Assembly: GCA_034509755.1 (NCBI GenBank)
Contig: CM067559.1
Coordinates: forward strand, 17,466,501-17,530,500
From: Anisodus tanguticus
Lineage: Eukaryota > Streptophyta > Magnoliopsida > Solanales > Solanaceae
Length of the DNA: 64,000 bases
Reading direction: 5' to 3'
Made by a program: the position numbers and the translations under genes. Shown in pieces: positions 1 through 10,100 of the stretch (positions are counted from its first letter, which is position 1; each line of letters starts with the position of its first letter). The notes under the pieces were generated by a model. That model was not told where the DNA came from. It saw nothing but the letters and a program-made list of their open reading frames with translations, and made no database searches.

Positions 1-819
1 AGAAGGAGTTTTTGTCAATAACATTTTGGTAAGTCTTAGTTCTCACCACATCCTTTAACATCTCCTGGTGTAGAGTAAGAATTACTATTAGAACCATGAA
101 TTAAGATTATTTAAGCAAAACCTGAAGCAGCGTCAACAGCAGACCACCACACTTTAAGATGAAATATGAGTACTTCATTAATACCTGCAAAAGCATCAAT
201 AGAAGGAGGAAATTAGCTTCTATAAGTGATTTCCAATTAAAATACAGCAATAGTTATAAATTCAAAGGTCAGGAAGTTGCTACAAGTATGATTATGAATA
301 TGGTTAAGTTCAACGTGTAAAAGGATATTTAATAAAAACAACATTTGGGAAGCAACCAATTATATGAAAATATAGCTTATCTAGAACCAACTAGAGTCTT
401 CCCCGTGAGCTTCTTTTATTATTTTAGTTTATCCTACATAAAACTCTACATTAAAATTCACAAGGAAATAGAAAGCAAAACCAAGCGACAAAAACAAAAA
501 TAACTGCAAAATTTCCATTGCATCATTGTCATTTCTTCAAGAGCGGTGACACAATTGAAGTTTTCATTGAATGAGGAGAGTACACTTTCATAATCCTGTT
601 TATCAAAAGCATCAGGTTCAATATTTCAAAAGTGACTAACTTGAATCACGGCATGGTTTGCCTCATTAGGACATAGGTTGACAGTGTAAGTGAGGGCAGC
701 CTAAACATATGAAATGTGGATTCTTCAATGCTGGTGGAATGCATTAACTGATACCAAACATGGTCAGTATTCCTCCGTGATGTGCTGACGCGGGGACCAA
801 TCATACCCATCATCAACCT
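1..819. other. Stretch without a recognised gene
   Basis: AT-rich sequence with stops in all frames. I recognise no protein motif, RNA gene or repeat boundary. It may be decayed copia sequence leading into the RT relic that follows. Confidence 0.4.
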
Positions 820-1115
820 GACTAGTCCATGTATACTTATTCCTTGAGGTCTACATTAATAAAGATAATTTTCACATTCATTTGATCATTTGATGTACTC
901 TAAATTATAATGAGTAACAAAATCATAATAATTCTGAGTCTTTCTTTGAAACCGATGAAAAAATGTCTCTTTACGATCAATGCATCATTACCAAGTAATA
1001 TGCTTACAAGTTTGGCTTTGCATCGTTCGATATTTCCTTTTGAATCATCCTTGATTCTAAAAACCCATCTACACCCGATTTCAAACTTTCCGAAGATATT
1101 TCCTTTTGAAGAATA
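820..1115 (-). pseudogene. Copia reverse transcriptase relic
   Basis: On the minus strand a piece reads GCRWVFRIKDDSKGNIERCKAKLV, close to the start of the copia RT domain (GCKWVFKIK..GNIERYKARLV). After frameshifts come VSKKDS, RIIM and MNVKIIF.NVDLKE, matching the family segments SKKDSFRIIM and MDVKTAFLNGDLEE. Only about 100 codons of the RT N-terminal half remain, with no YVDD site, integrase or RNase H nearby. Its upstream end runs into the duplicated small-gene segment. The family call rests on short motifs and is fairly safe; the fragment cannot encode a working enzyme. Confidence 0.6.
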
Positions 1116-1579
1116 AACGCAGATTAATTTTTGAAGTTCCTCATTTCTTGGAATAAAGCCATTCCCCATGCACAAAACCACCATTAATAATGGACACTGT
1201 GCAATGAAAAAAAGGTTCAATTTTGATATGAATTATTTTTAGTTCTATATATTTAATTAACTCCAAATTAATAAAAAGTGTTTATGCTGATATAAGGAGA
1301 AAACGAAGATCACATAAATGGAAAAGGTTGCCTTACTAAACAAAGTAGTATAACATTCTTTAATATCCTTTGCATGGATTTGGTCTAGGAATAGAAAATT
1401 GATAACCTTTGAAGGAGTCAAATAAGACACATTACATTATTTCATTCTTACCACTATTATTAATTAATAGTAATACTGTAAATTAGGGTTCCTATATCTA
1501 TAATACCGAGGAGAACACAAGAACAAACTTGTCCTCTCCCTATAACCCAATTCTTATAACGAATATTCATGAGTGAAAG

Positions 1580-1723
1580 TTATGCTGCAGGCGCCACTTT
1601 TGCTCCGTCGTCGTCGTCATCATCATCACTTTCAAACTCTCTATTCAAACAGAAGCTAATTACAGGCCTTGCTTCTATCCTACAGGGACGAGAAGGTGAT
1701 GTATTTCCGCTCACAATCACCAT
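1580..1723 (-). CDS. Small acidic-tailed protein, 47 aa, copy A
   Basis: A 47-codon frame with ATG at 1723-1721 and TAA at 1582-1580, not recognised as any known family. The protein starts MVIVSGNTSPSRP, has two cysteines (residues 14 and 25) around a basic segment CRIEAR, a short SFCLNREFE stretch, seven aspartates in a row (33-39), and the tail GAKVAPAA. There is no signal peptide or membrane segment. The reason to believe it is copy B (45824-45967): same length, no indels, 18 base differences of which 10 are silent, 40 of 47 residues identical. A TATA box lies about 100 bp upstream of the ATG and paired W-boxes lie about 400 bp upstream. It could be a secreted-without-signal peptide precursor, an upstream ORF or the last coding piece of a longer gene. 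Coding nature is inferred from conservation only. Confidence 0.6.
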   Translation of the reverse strand: MVIVSGNTSPSRPCRIEARPVISFCLNREFESDDDDDDDGAKVAPAA

Positions 1724-1824
1724 TTTTTGAGCAAAATACAAACTAAATGGAGTGTGAGATCTGTGGAAACTAAACCCTAGTTGTTAGTGATGAAGATGAT
1801 ACTAGCTCCTCCTCTTTGTCCTAT

Positions 1825-1833
1825 TATTTATAG
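1825..1833 (-). promoter_or_regulatory. TATA box of small gene copy A
   Basis: The minus strand reads CTATAAATAA here, about 100 bp upstream of the ATG at 1723. The same CTATAAATA motif is at the matching place in copy B (46069-46077), with conserved sequence around it. Confidence 0.5.
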
Positions 1834-2121
1834 CATTTATATGAGTGGCATTTTCAGAAATATCGTACCATTAATTTCCTAGAGAGCTGTCATCTTTATT
1901 AGTCTTGTTTGAATCTTTAACTTTTCGGGATTTGCTTTTGCAAGTGAGTGCACTGGAAAAGATGATTTGGTGTAAATGGACAGGTTGCTGAATGAAATTA
2001 GTGAGACGGCGAATTGCTGAAGTCCAAAGACTCCACACATTGTTGAGGGAGTTGAATGGCACATCCACAAGTGTTTATTCCCTTTCATGCACACTCTTTA
2101 ATTTGCCACCTCGGAAACTAT

Positions 2122-2137
2122 AGTCAAAACTAGTCAA
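2122..2137 (-). promoter_or_regulatory. Paired W-boxes (TTGACT) upstream of copy A
   Basis: The minus strand has two TTGACT motifs 10 bp apart (2127-2122 and 2137-2132). TTGAC[C/T] is the known core site of WRKY factors. Both motifs and their spacing are kept in copy B (46691-46706). Regulation by WRKY factors is an inference. Confidence 0.4.
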
Positions 2138-2155
2138 AAAGCCAAAGCCATGCAA

Positions 2156-3189
2156 AAATAAAGAAAGGCAAATGATTGTAGTAGCGGTAAGAATTGCATC
2201 TGGTAGTCTATTTTTATTTTTTAATTTCATCTGGTAGTCAGTTTTTCATCCTGCTATTTAAGCTATATCTAATTTTTTAAGATTATTTTATTAGCATTCA
2301 GTGTTGACAAACTTCAAACATTCCTCCTCCTCCTTTTTCTTATTCTTAATTAATTGTTGTGTAATAATGTACTTCGAGTCGCGAGTAATGTTGAATGAGA
2401 GGTTGATTAGGACTATTTAATTTATTGAGCTAAGAATCGAGTTTTACTGGCTGCCTTGCTGGTTTGAATAATTAGTGGTGAGGCTTCGAAATATCTATTT
2501 TCGGGGTTCTTGAGAAATAGAAATTGGTAGCTCACAATTTGTTGCATATTTCTCGTTGAAATTCTTGATGTTTACCCTTATGGAATCTTGATTTAAACTC
2601 TTGATGTCATCGCATGAGTTCTATTGTTCCAACAAGAGAAGATAGTAATTAATCAAACTGACCAAAACAAAATCAACCTGATAAAACAGTAACATTGTCC
2701 TTTTTGATGTTCTTATATTTACTAGCTAGCATCACACCCTTGAGAAAAAAAAGTTGTACAATATATTGTTAAAAAATTGGTTCATATTGAATACATGGGC
2801 TACTAATGACCCTTGACTTCTGACTTGTTGCTTTTATATTGAGTGCATTGTGGCTACAAATGCTTGTCTAAGGGCAGCCAAACTATTCCATACTTATTTT
2901 ATTTAAACCACCATTGGTGGGGATTAGGCATTGCCTAATCTATGTATTAATTGTAATAAAAATACATAGTCGGTGTATTTGCTTTTTGTCCAATCCACCT
3001 GGGGAAATAAGAAGAATTAATGAATAATTAATCCTTGTATAAAAATGTCCCAGTGCAAACACATGGGATTGGGAATCAAGGTTATGAATCTTCTAGGATC
3101 CATAGTTACAATTGAATAAAAATATAACTCCCCGAATCAAAATGCATATTTAACCAGTATCAAAAGTAAAAGAATTCTTCTGAGCTCGT
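2156..3189. other. Stretch without a recognised gene
   Basis: AT-rich intergenic sequence. I see only small structure, such as the 17 bp palindrome attaggcattgcctaat near 2928-2945. No reading frame has recognisable protein similarity. Confidence 0.4.
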
Positions 3190-3600
3190 ATCTTGAAAGT
3201 TGGAATTCCATCCATATCATTCTTCAACCAGTGTTTAGCCCCATTAAGAAAAGTCAAATCCTATGTGAAGAATGAGTTTTTCCTTTGTCTCTCACCCAAA
3301 TTAGCTAAATAATCTGCAAAATTATTTACTTCCCTGTAGCAATGGTAAAATCTATAGTTAGCTTGCTTCTTTAAGTTGTTGATCTGACTTATAACATGAG
3401 TTGTCTATTGGCCTGGTTTTGATCATGGATCATATTGATGATGATCATAGAATCAGATTCCACATCCATATTCCTAAATTCATTTGTGATATACCATTGG
3501 ATTGGATTCCATAGAGAATGGCTTTGAATTCAGCTATGTTATTAGATCATTCCCCATAATATTCTGAGTAGGCCTTGATAAGCTGTTCATTGCTGCACCC
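3190..3600 (-). pseudogene. RNase H-like domain relic (LINE type)
   Basis: Minus-strand translation across three frames gives AYSEYYGE, NNIAEFKAILYGI, NMDVESDSMIIINMIHD, QINNLKKQ, FYHCYREVNNFADYLANLGE. This is the plant RNase H-like (RVT_3) pattern: the AE of the first helix, the ESDS acidic motif and the HCYREVN.ADYLA block. Such domains sit at the C-terminus of plant LINE elements and in stand-alone RNase H-like pseudogenes. Frameshifts near 3500 and 3400 and a stop near 3260 show decay. No RT or endonuclease lies next to it, so a truncated LINE or a dead host copy are both possible. Confidence 0.65.
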
Positions 3601-3851
3601 ATATAATATCCTGCACTTCCTGAGTTTCCTTTGCTGCACCCATATAATATTGAACCTATACAGCTTTCCTCCTTCTGGGGCAGAGCTAGACGCCGGCGTA
3701 TGAGTTCGATCGGTCAAATTCAATAGCTTTAATTTCAAATCACATATTTGTATTGAGAAATTTACTAAATATATACAAAGATTAAATTTAGAACTCAGTT
3801 ACTAACACTTAATGTCGCTATTCTAGAATTTAAAATCCATGAAGTTCATGA

Positions 3852-4039
3852 TAAGAGTCTCACGTCGGAAATGGAATGGGAACATGGACTCCTTATATCG
3901 ACTTGAACAATCCTCACCCTACAAGCACGCCCAGACCTTGTTAACTGGAGCGTGGATAATATGATTTGGGGCCCAACATCGGTAAACAAATAATTTGAAT
4001 GAGCTTGACTCTGATATTATGTAAATAATGGATCTTGGG
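3852..4039. mobile_element. TRIM-like fragment, rearranged
   Basis: Positions 3852-3912 match the TRIM-like LTR found at 6720-6839 but in opposite orientation. They are followed by the TRIM internal region (3913-4018, with ggagcgtgg and gggcccaacatcgg in common with 6630-6700) and by the LTR edge gtaaataatggatctt at 4021. The PBS complement next to the LTR is decayed (ctctgatatta). An LTR in inverted order beside an internal region is not a normal element structure and points to rearrangement. Confidence 0.6.
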
Positions 4040-6540
4040 AAATCCATTAGTGTGTTTATCAAAACTCAGTTTGGCAAATCCATTAAATGTTTTCAATGTG
4101 ATAATGGGGGGAATTTATAAATGCCCAATTTCAGGATTTTTGTCACCAAAATGGGATGTCTGTCCGTATTTCATGTCCACATACCTCTTTTCAAAATGGA
4201 AAAGCTAAAAGAAAGATTCGAACAATCAACAATATGACTCGCTCTATCCTTATGCATTCGTCCACACCACCAAATTTTTGGAACCATGCCCTTCCAATGG
4301 CTATACATATTTTAAATATTCTTCATAGTAAACTAATCTCCAATGTGTCACCCACTCAGGTATTGTACCACCGTCTCCCATCAGTTACACATTTACGAGT
4401 TTTTGGGTGTTTGTGTTATCCCTTGTTTCCTTCCACCACCATTCACAAACTACAGACCCGTTCTACTCCTTGCGTATTTTTGGGATACCCACAAAATCAT
4501 AGGGGATATAAGTGCTTTGATATGTCAAGTGGGAAAGTCATTATTTCTCCTCATGTCATCTTTCATGAATCTACCTTCCCGTTTGCAACATCTCGAGCGG
4601 CATCCTCACCTTCATATGATTTTCTGGACGACAGAATTCATCCAATTTTAAGGTATCATCTGAACTTTCAAAATAATAGTGTAGGGCCATCACCAAACCC
4701 GCGGCCTCACAACATGATCCAAACACAAAATGTGAATGGGCTGAACCGAGGAACCGAGGCCATTGTCTCTCTTCCTTTGGTCTCAGCCCAATCCACATTT
4801 GGTGGCAGGCCGGCCCAACAAAGAGAACCCCCTACACCCGTCATCCAACCCCCTTCCCGTGACACACTGGCGAATCAGTGGCAGTACCGAGCTCACTGCC
4901 CTGGCCCAAAATCCCTCAAACACCCAGCTATTCAACAACCCAATTGTTCCAACACGGGCCATGGAAACCCGTGCAATGCACGGGATTTTTTGACCTAAAC
5001 ACCATTTTAACCTAACCACCTCAGTCCAACCATCACCAATACAACAAAATCCCAAAGTTGCCTTATCCGACCCGAATTGAAAAGCTGCCATGTTAGATGA
5101 ATTTACTGCTCTTATTCAAAATAAGACGTGGGATTTGGTTCCACGTCCATCTAATATGAACATAATTCGGTCTATGTGGGTTTTTTGCTGTAAAAAGAAT
5201 TCTGATGGTTCTTTTGCGAGATACAAAGCTCGTCTTGTTAGTGATGGCAGGTCTCAACAGGTTGGAGTAGATTGCGGTGAAACATTCAGTACGGTAGTCA
5301 AGCCAGCAACTATCAGGACTGTTCTTATCATGGCACTTTCCAAATCTTGGTCCATTCATCAGTTGGATGTCAAGAATGCATTTTTACACGGCCACTTGCA
5401 GGAAACGGTACACATGTATCAGCCGTTAGGATTCCGCAATCCTGCCCATCCAGATCATGTGTGCCTGTTGAGGAAATCCTTATATGGTCTGAAACAAGCT
5501 CCTAGAGCATGATATAACATGTTTGCAGGATTTGTTTCTAAATTATAATTCTCTCACAGCAAGTCCGATCAGTCACTATTTATTTATAGGAAGGGCACTG
5601 ACATGACATATATACTTCTGTATGTTGATGACATTATTCTCACAGCATCCTCAACTACACTTCTTCAGTCTATTATGTGCCTTATTGCGGCTAAATTTGC
5701 GATGAAGGACCTAGGTCCATTGATTTATTTTCTTGGCATTGCTGTCACTCACTATACAGGTGGTCTGTGTCTCTGTCAAAAGAAATATGCCGAGGAGATA
5801 ATTGACAAAGCGGGGATGTCTTCCTGCAAACCATCACAGACTCCAGTTGACACTAAGGCGAAATTGTGTAACATTGAACTCCATACAGCGACCCTACACA
5901 CTACCGCAGCCTTGCAGGTGCATTACAATATCTGACTTTTATGAGGCCTGACATTTCCTATGCGATCTAGCAAGTTTGTTTACACATGCATGATACGAAT
6001 GAAGAACATATGGGGGCTCTCAAGAGGATTCTGCGGTATGTTAAGGGTACTCTTCATTTTGGACTTCATCTGTATAAGTCCTCCATCTTGAGTCTCTCTG
6101 CCTACACTGATGCGGTCGTTCCACTTACGGCTATTGTGTGTTCTTGGGTGACAATCTCATTTCATGGTCATCCAAACGTCAGTCCACATTGTCTCGATCA
6201 AGTGCAGAGATAGAATACCGGGGGTGGCCAATATTGTTGCTAAATCATGTTGGCTCTGTAATATCCTACTGGAGCTCCATTGTCCGATTGAAAGGGCAAT
6301 AGTGGTCTATTGTGACAATGTGAGTGCGATATACTTATCTGGCAATCCAGTTCAGCACCAACGAACGAAACACATTGAGATGGATATATTATTTGTCCAT
6401 TAAAAAGTTGTCCGTGGTCAAGTCCGTGTTCTCCATATACCGTCCCGTTATCAGATAGCTTACATCTTCACAAAAGGTCTTCCGCGCGTACTATTTAATG
6501 ATTTCAGGGACAGTCTCAGCATCTGAGAACCTCCAGCTAT
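4040..6540 (+). pseudogene. Copia pol fragment without LTRs (IN, RT, RNase H)
   Basis: Domains in order: integrase end with QFGKSIKCFQCDNGG, a broken NG.AKRKIRTINNMTRS and the CVFLGYP core (4040-4650); linker; RT from LDEFTALIQNKTWDLVPRP through QLDVKNAFLHG and LYGLKQAPRA (5090-5512) to YVDDIILTASS (about 5620); RNase H with YTDA, YCDNVSAIYLSGNP and QRTKHIEMD (5986-6480). Gag, protease and the start of integrase are missing. Stops and frameshifts occur near 4118, 5510, 5935 and 6210. It resembles the complete copia element at 18936-24025, probably the same or a sister family. The left end stops inside a TRIM LTR; the right end stops about 12 bp short of where its own LTR should begin. Confidence 0.85.
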
Positions 6541-6839
6541 CTTGTAGAGTGAGGATTGTTCAAGTCCATATAAGGAGTCCATGTTCCTATTCCATTTCTG
6601 ATGTGGGACTCTTAATACTCCCCCGCTCACTCAGACCTCGTTAACTGGAGCGTGGACAATATAATTTGAGGGCCCAACATCGGTGAACAAAGAATTAGAA
6701 TGAGTCTGCTCTGATACCATGTAAAGAATGGATCTTAGGCATAACTCAATCCCAAAAGCTAGCTTGTAGGGTAAGGATTGCTCAAGTCCATTTAAGGAGT
6801 CTATGTTCCCATTCCATTTCCGATGTGAGACTTTTAACA
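6535..6839 (-). mobile_element. TRIM-like element (short LTRs, no genes)
   Basis: On the minus strand: LTR 6839-6720 (120 bp, TG...CA), then directly TGGTATCAGAGC (6719-6708), the usual primer-binding site for initiator methionine tRNA, about 95 bp of non-coding internal sequence, a purine tract GAGCGGGGGAG (about 6622-6612), and a second LTR from 6611 down to about 6535 where it is cut by the copia fragment. The missing tip of this LTR is found beyond the fragment, at 4020-4039. Size and lack of genes fit TRIM elements, which depend on other retrotransposons. Confidence 0.7.
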
Positions 6840-7037
6840 GTTCAAATCCTAGCTTCGCATGTGCAGATTAATTGTGTGTCACCCATATCAACTGGGTATT
6901 CATGTTGAAAATTAGGTGAGATGACCAATTTCCCGGTATGCTATGAATTTTTAGCCACTATTTAAAAAGTAATAGGGAAATAGCAACACCTCGATGTGAA
7001 ATTAAAATTTGGGCAAATATTGCTACTTGATATGCAG
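6840..7037. other. Spacer without recognised features
   Basis: AT-rich spacer between the TRIM-like element and the tandem repeat. No motif recognised. Confidence 0.4.
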
Positions 7038-7545
7038 AAGAACTTATAAAGCTTTAAACCGCATGAATCGTTCCTTGGATTGAACTTATAAAAGTTATTT
7101 GGATCTTATGAATCGTTCATGACTTTGAAACTCTAGCAAATTTTTGAACCCCATGATTAGCCATTCTTTGGGTGTGAACTTATAAAGGCTTGTACCCCAT
7201 GAATTGGTCACGAGGTTTGAAACTCCATCAAATTTTTGAACTCCATGAATTGTTCTTTGGGTTTGAACTTATAAAAGCTTGAAATCCATGAATTCTCATG
7301 GGTTTGAAACTCCATCAAAAATTTAAACCCCATGAATTGTTTCCTGTCTTTAAAGTTATAAAGGTTAATTTGAACCCATGAATCATATATTTACGGGGTT
7401 TGAAACTCCAGCAAATTTTTGAACCCCATGAAATGATCATTGAATTTGAAGTTATAAAGGTTTAAACCCCACGAATCATTCATAAGGTTTGAAACTCTAA
7501 TAAATTTTTGAAAACCAAGAATCAATTATTGGGTTCCACTTGTCA
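7038..7545. repeat. Tandem repeat, about 90 bp unit, five units
   Basis: The phrase tttgaaactc recurs at about 7124, 7216, 7303, 7399 and 7488 (spacings 87-96 bp), each followed by caaatttttgaaccccatgaat-like words and then gaacttataaaggctt-like words. Units are diverged, with single-base changes and small indels. Each unit also repeats the word ccatgaat, suggesting growth from a shorter ~45 bp unit. No reading frame passes through it. Confidence 0.85.
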
Positions 7546-7911
7546 ATGCATGAATTACAACATCTTTTGCTGGAGTTGTTTCATATTTTAGTTGGGTGTA
7601 TTTTTATCCAAATCTGTTTTCGTGTTAAAAGAGTAATTAAATGTCAATAGCTTTTGAAATAGTAGCTAATTTCTGATAGCAGGTGTTAAAAGAGTATTAT
7701 CACGAGTCATTCTCACTAGCCACAACCATCACCTAATGAGCTACTAACCAACCTCATGCAAACTATTTGCATTATAAAAGCCAATATAATTATGTATGCA
7801 TCTCCAAAGCCACAAGTAAATGTACTAAATCAGCCCATAGACGGACAAAGATAATTACCCGAGTCCCACATCATCACTCTTTCCTCTCCATACTCATCTC
7901 GCTGAAGTATT
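7546..7911. other. Stretch without a recognised gene
   Basis: AT-rich. It ends in the PBS of the LTR fragment next to it, so part may be the 5' internal region of that retroelement (minus strand), but no protein motif is visible. Confidence 0.3.
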
Positions 7912-8697
7912 GTCTCTGATACCAATTGTTGAGCTAAAACATTAACTCAACTCCTCTTTTTAAGCGTTTATACTTCAAAGTATGTTTCAGGACTTGATAC
8001 AAGTCAACAACACAATTTGATACTTGTTGACATAGCTTGGGATAGGATCTGAGGCGCTTGGGTGACTTTCGGCATCCTTCTACTAACTACGCATAATGCA
8101 ACTTTTTGCTAGTGCAGCTTTTAGCGCAGTCGCGCAGGCTATACCACGATCACGAAGGAGAACAGTTGGCCAAGGCAACTCGATCGCGTTCAGGGGGACA
8201 CGACTGCGTAGAAGGATTATCAGAGTTGACATAGATAGGCTAGTCCATGATAGTGATGAGTAAAATTCCACTAGTTCCACGATCACGCTATGCTGCAATT
8301 ATGCAGAAGGCACTATAGAAGTATAGATATTAGATCGTACAATTGGCATTTTGATAAATTTTTAGATTCGAGCTCAAGCTAGGGTTTTTGAAAGGTGGAG
8401 AACTGAGCTCATATTTAAGGTAATGATTCCCCATGTTGATATTAACATTTTACTTAATTTTTCCTTAATATGGACCGTTAAATCACTAGATTCCAAAGCT
8501 AAAATTGGAAATTTTAGACCTAAATATAAAAGAGGAAAAAATGAGAATATGAGTGAGCAATTGGTATCTAAATCATATTTTAAGCATATTAGATTCCTTA
8601 GCTAATGGGTTATGCGTCCATGTAAATTATTTCAAGTTTTGACTTGTTGACCTAAGGGCTAACTTTTTGCCAACAGAGAGTTGACTTTAACTATACA
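7912..8697 (-). mobile_element. LTR retrotransposon end with PBS (remnant)
   Basis: The minus strand reads CAACAATTGGTATCAGAGAC across 7931-7912: an LTR end (...CAACA) followed by the TGGTATCAGAGAC primer-binding motif. The LTR would run up from 7927; its far end is not identified. 8090-8300 is richer in GC, with repeated cgatcgcg/gcgcagtcgcg words of a kind also seen in another LTR of this window (25200-25350). Sequence from about 8300 to 8697 is AT-rich and unassigned. Confidence 0.45.
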
Positions 8698-10016
8698 TGT
8701 AAAATCCCGTACTTTCGGGCGATAATTTGAACAGTTAGATGTATGTAAGCAAACCTGAGCCTTGGAGGATTTGTGTCATACTCACGTATGCAAATAAAGA
8801 GCTTATTTTATAAAAGGATGTGGTCCCAAAATAATTTAAGATTTTAAAAGTGTGACAACGATGACTAGAAAGGATATTTTGTGTATGGCAAAAGAGGCTA
8901 CGGACTAGTGTTATAGCACATGACTATGATAATGGAGATATAAAGTGTGCTAAAATGATTACCAATTAAGTGAATTAGGATCAAGAATTAATTATGTGTG
9001 TAATTGATTAATTATTGAATTTTCAGTGGGAGATTAATAAACTAATAGGATTATGGATAAGCAACAAATGGGGAACATCATCCCCACGTGGCAGCAAGAA
9101 AGAAAAGTTGAATTAAGTCTAGACATGACTAAGTAATTAAGTAGCAAGGTGGCATGTTAAGAGAATTCTTTGGCAAAAGTAATCTCTATAAAGTGGGACC
9201 CACTATCCACTATGGTAAAGAAGTCTCCATCCTCTAAATTGATATATATGTTGGGTAGCAACATAGTACTTTATATTTTTTATCTTCTCACGTTATAAGT
9301 TAAGAACACATACAACTTTCCATCTAAGACCCTTCTCATTTTAGATTACCATTTTGCTTCTTAAATGAATGGATCAAGGCTACTTTATTAGAAAGTTACT
9401 AGAGGTTCAAAAGAGAGCAACCAAGGTTAAGCAATTACCGAAAGGATTTAATCGAGGTATGTTAAGACAAATCCTTCTTTCTTTTGGCATGTTCTAAGTA
9501 TGAAACGTAAACGTAATACTGTCCCATAAATGATTCTACTCTTAGTAGTTAAGGAAGTTCATGTTATTCATTCATATGTTCAAAGCATGTCTAAATATGT
9601 TCCTAACTCCTTATTGAGGTAAATGGAAAATATGTTAGTGTTCATAATGTTAATTGGAGGTGAAGCGGCATTACGTCACTCCGATAAGCTCAGAGTGTCT
9701 TAGTATCATTCATGCATTATATTCAGGTATTACCCTTGACCCACATGTGTTATATACACTACTATATGATATGCATTATATATATGTAGGGGATAGGAAA
9801 GGGATACAGGGTTATATACGCATACCACCTGATCAACTGGTATATGATGATGATTATGCCCACAGAGGCCGAAATGATATATACATATACATACATATAT
9901 ATACACATATACATACATATATATACAAATATACATATATATATATACACATATATATACACATATATACACATATATACACACACACACATATATACAC
10001 ACACACACATATATAC

Positions 10017-10100
<84 letters not shown>

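Larger units (their letters stand above)
1126..2155. repeat. Duplicated segment, copy A (partner 45374-46728)
   Basis: This block matches 45374-46728 in the same orientation, from the motif tttgaagttcctcatttctt through the 3' flank, small reading frame, TATA region and upstream pair of agtcaa motifs. The flanks have diverged by substitutions and indels. Copy A lacks the MITE in copy B, so it gives the empty-site reference. The two copies are about 44.2 kb apart and the space between is almost wholly transposable elements, as expected for an old tandem duplication later expanded. Confidence 0.85.

Noticed and set aside
4763..5091. Frames of 76 and 102 codons on both strands
   Set aside because: Shadows of the copia integrase-RT linker.
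6708..6719. tRNA gene fragment
   Set aside because: TGGTATCAGAGC here, and at the other LTR borders, is the complement of the tRNA 3' end, that is a primer-binding site; no cloverleaf surrounds it.
7038..7545. CRISPR-like array
   Set aside because: The repeats are not of uniform length, there are no unique spacers, and the DNA is plant nuclear.
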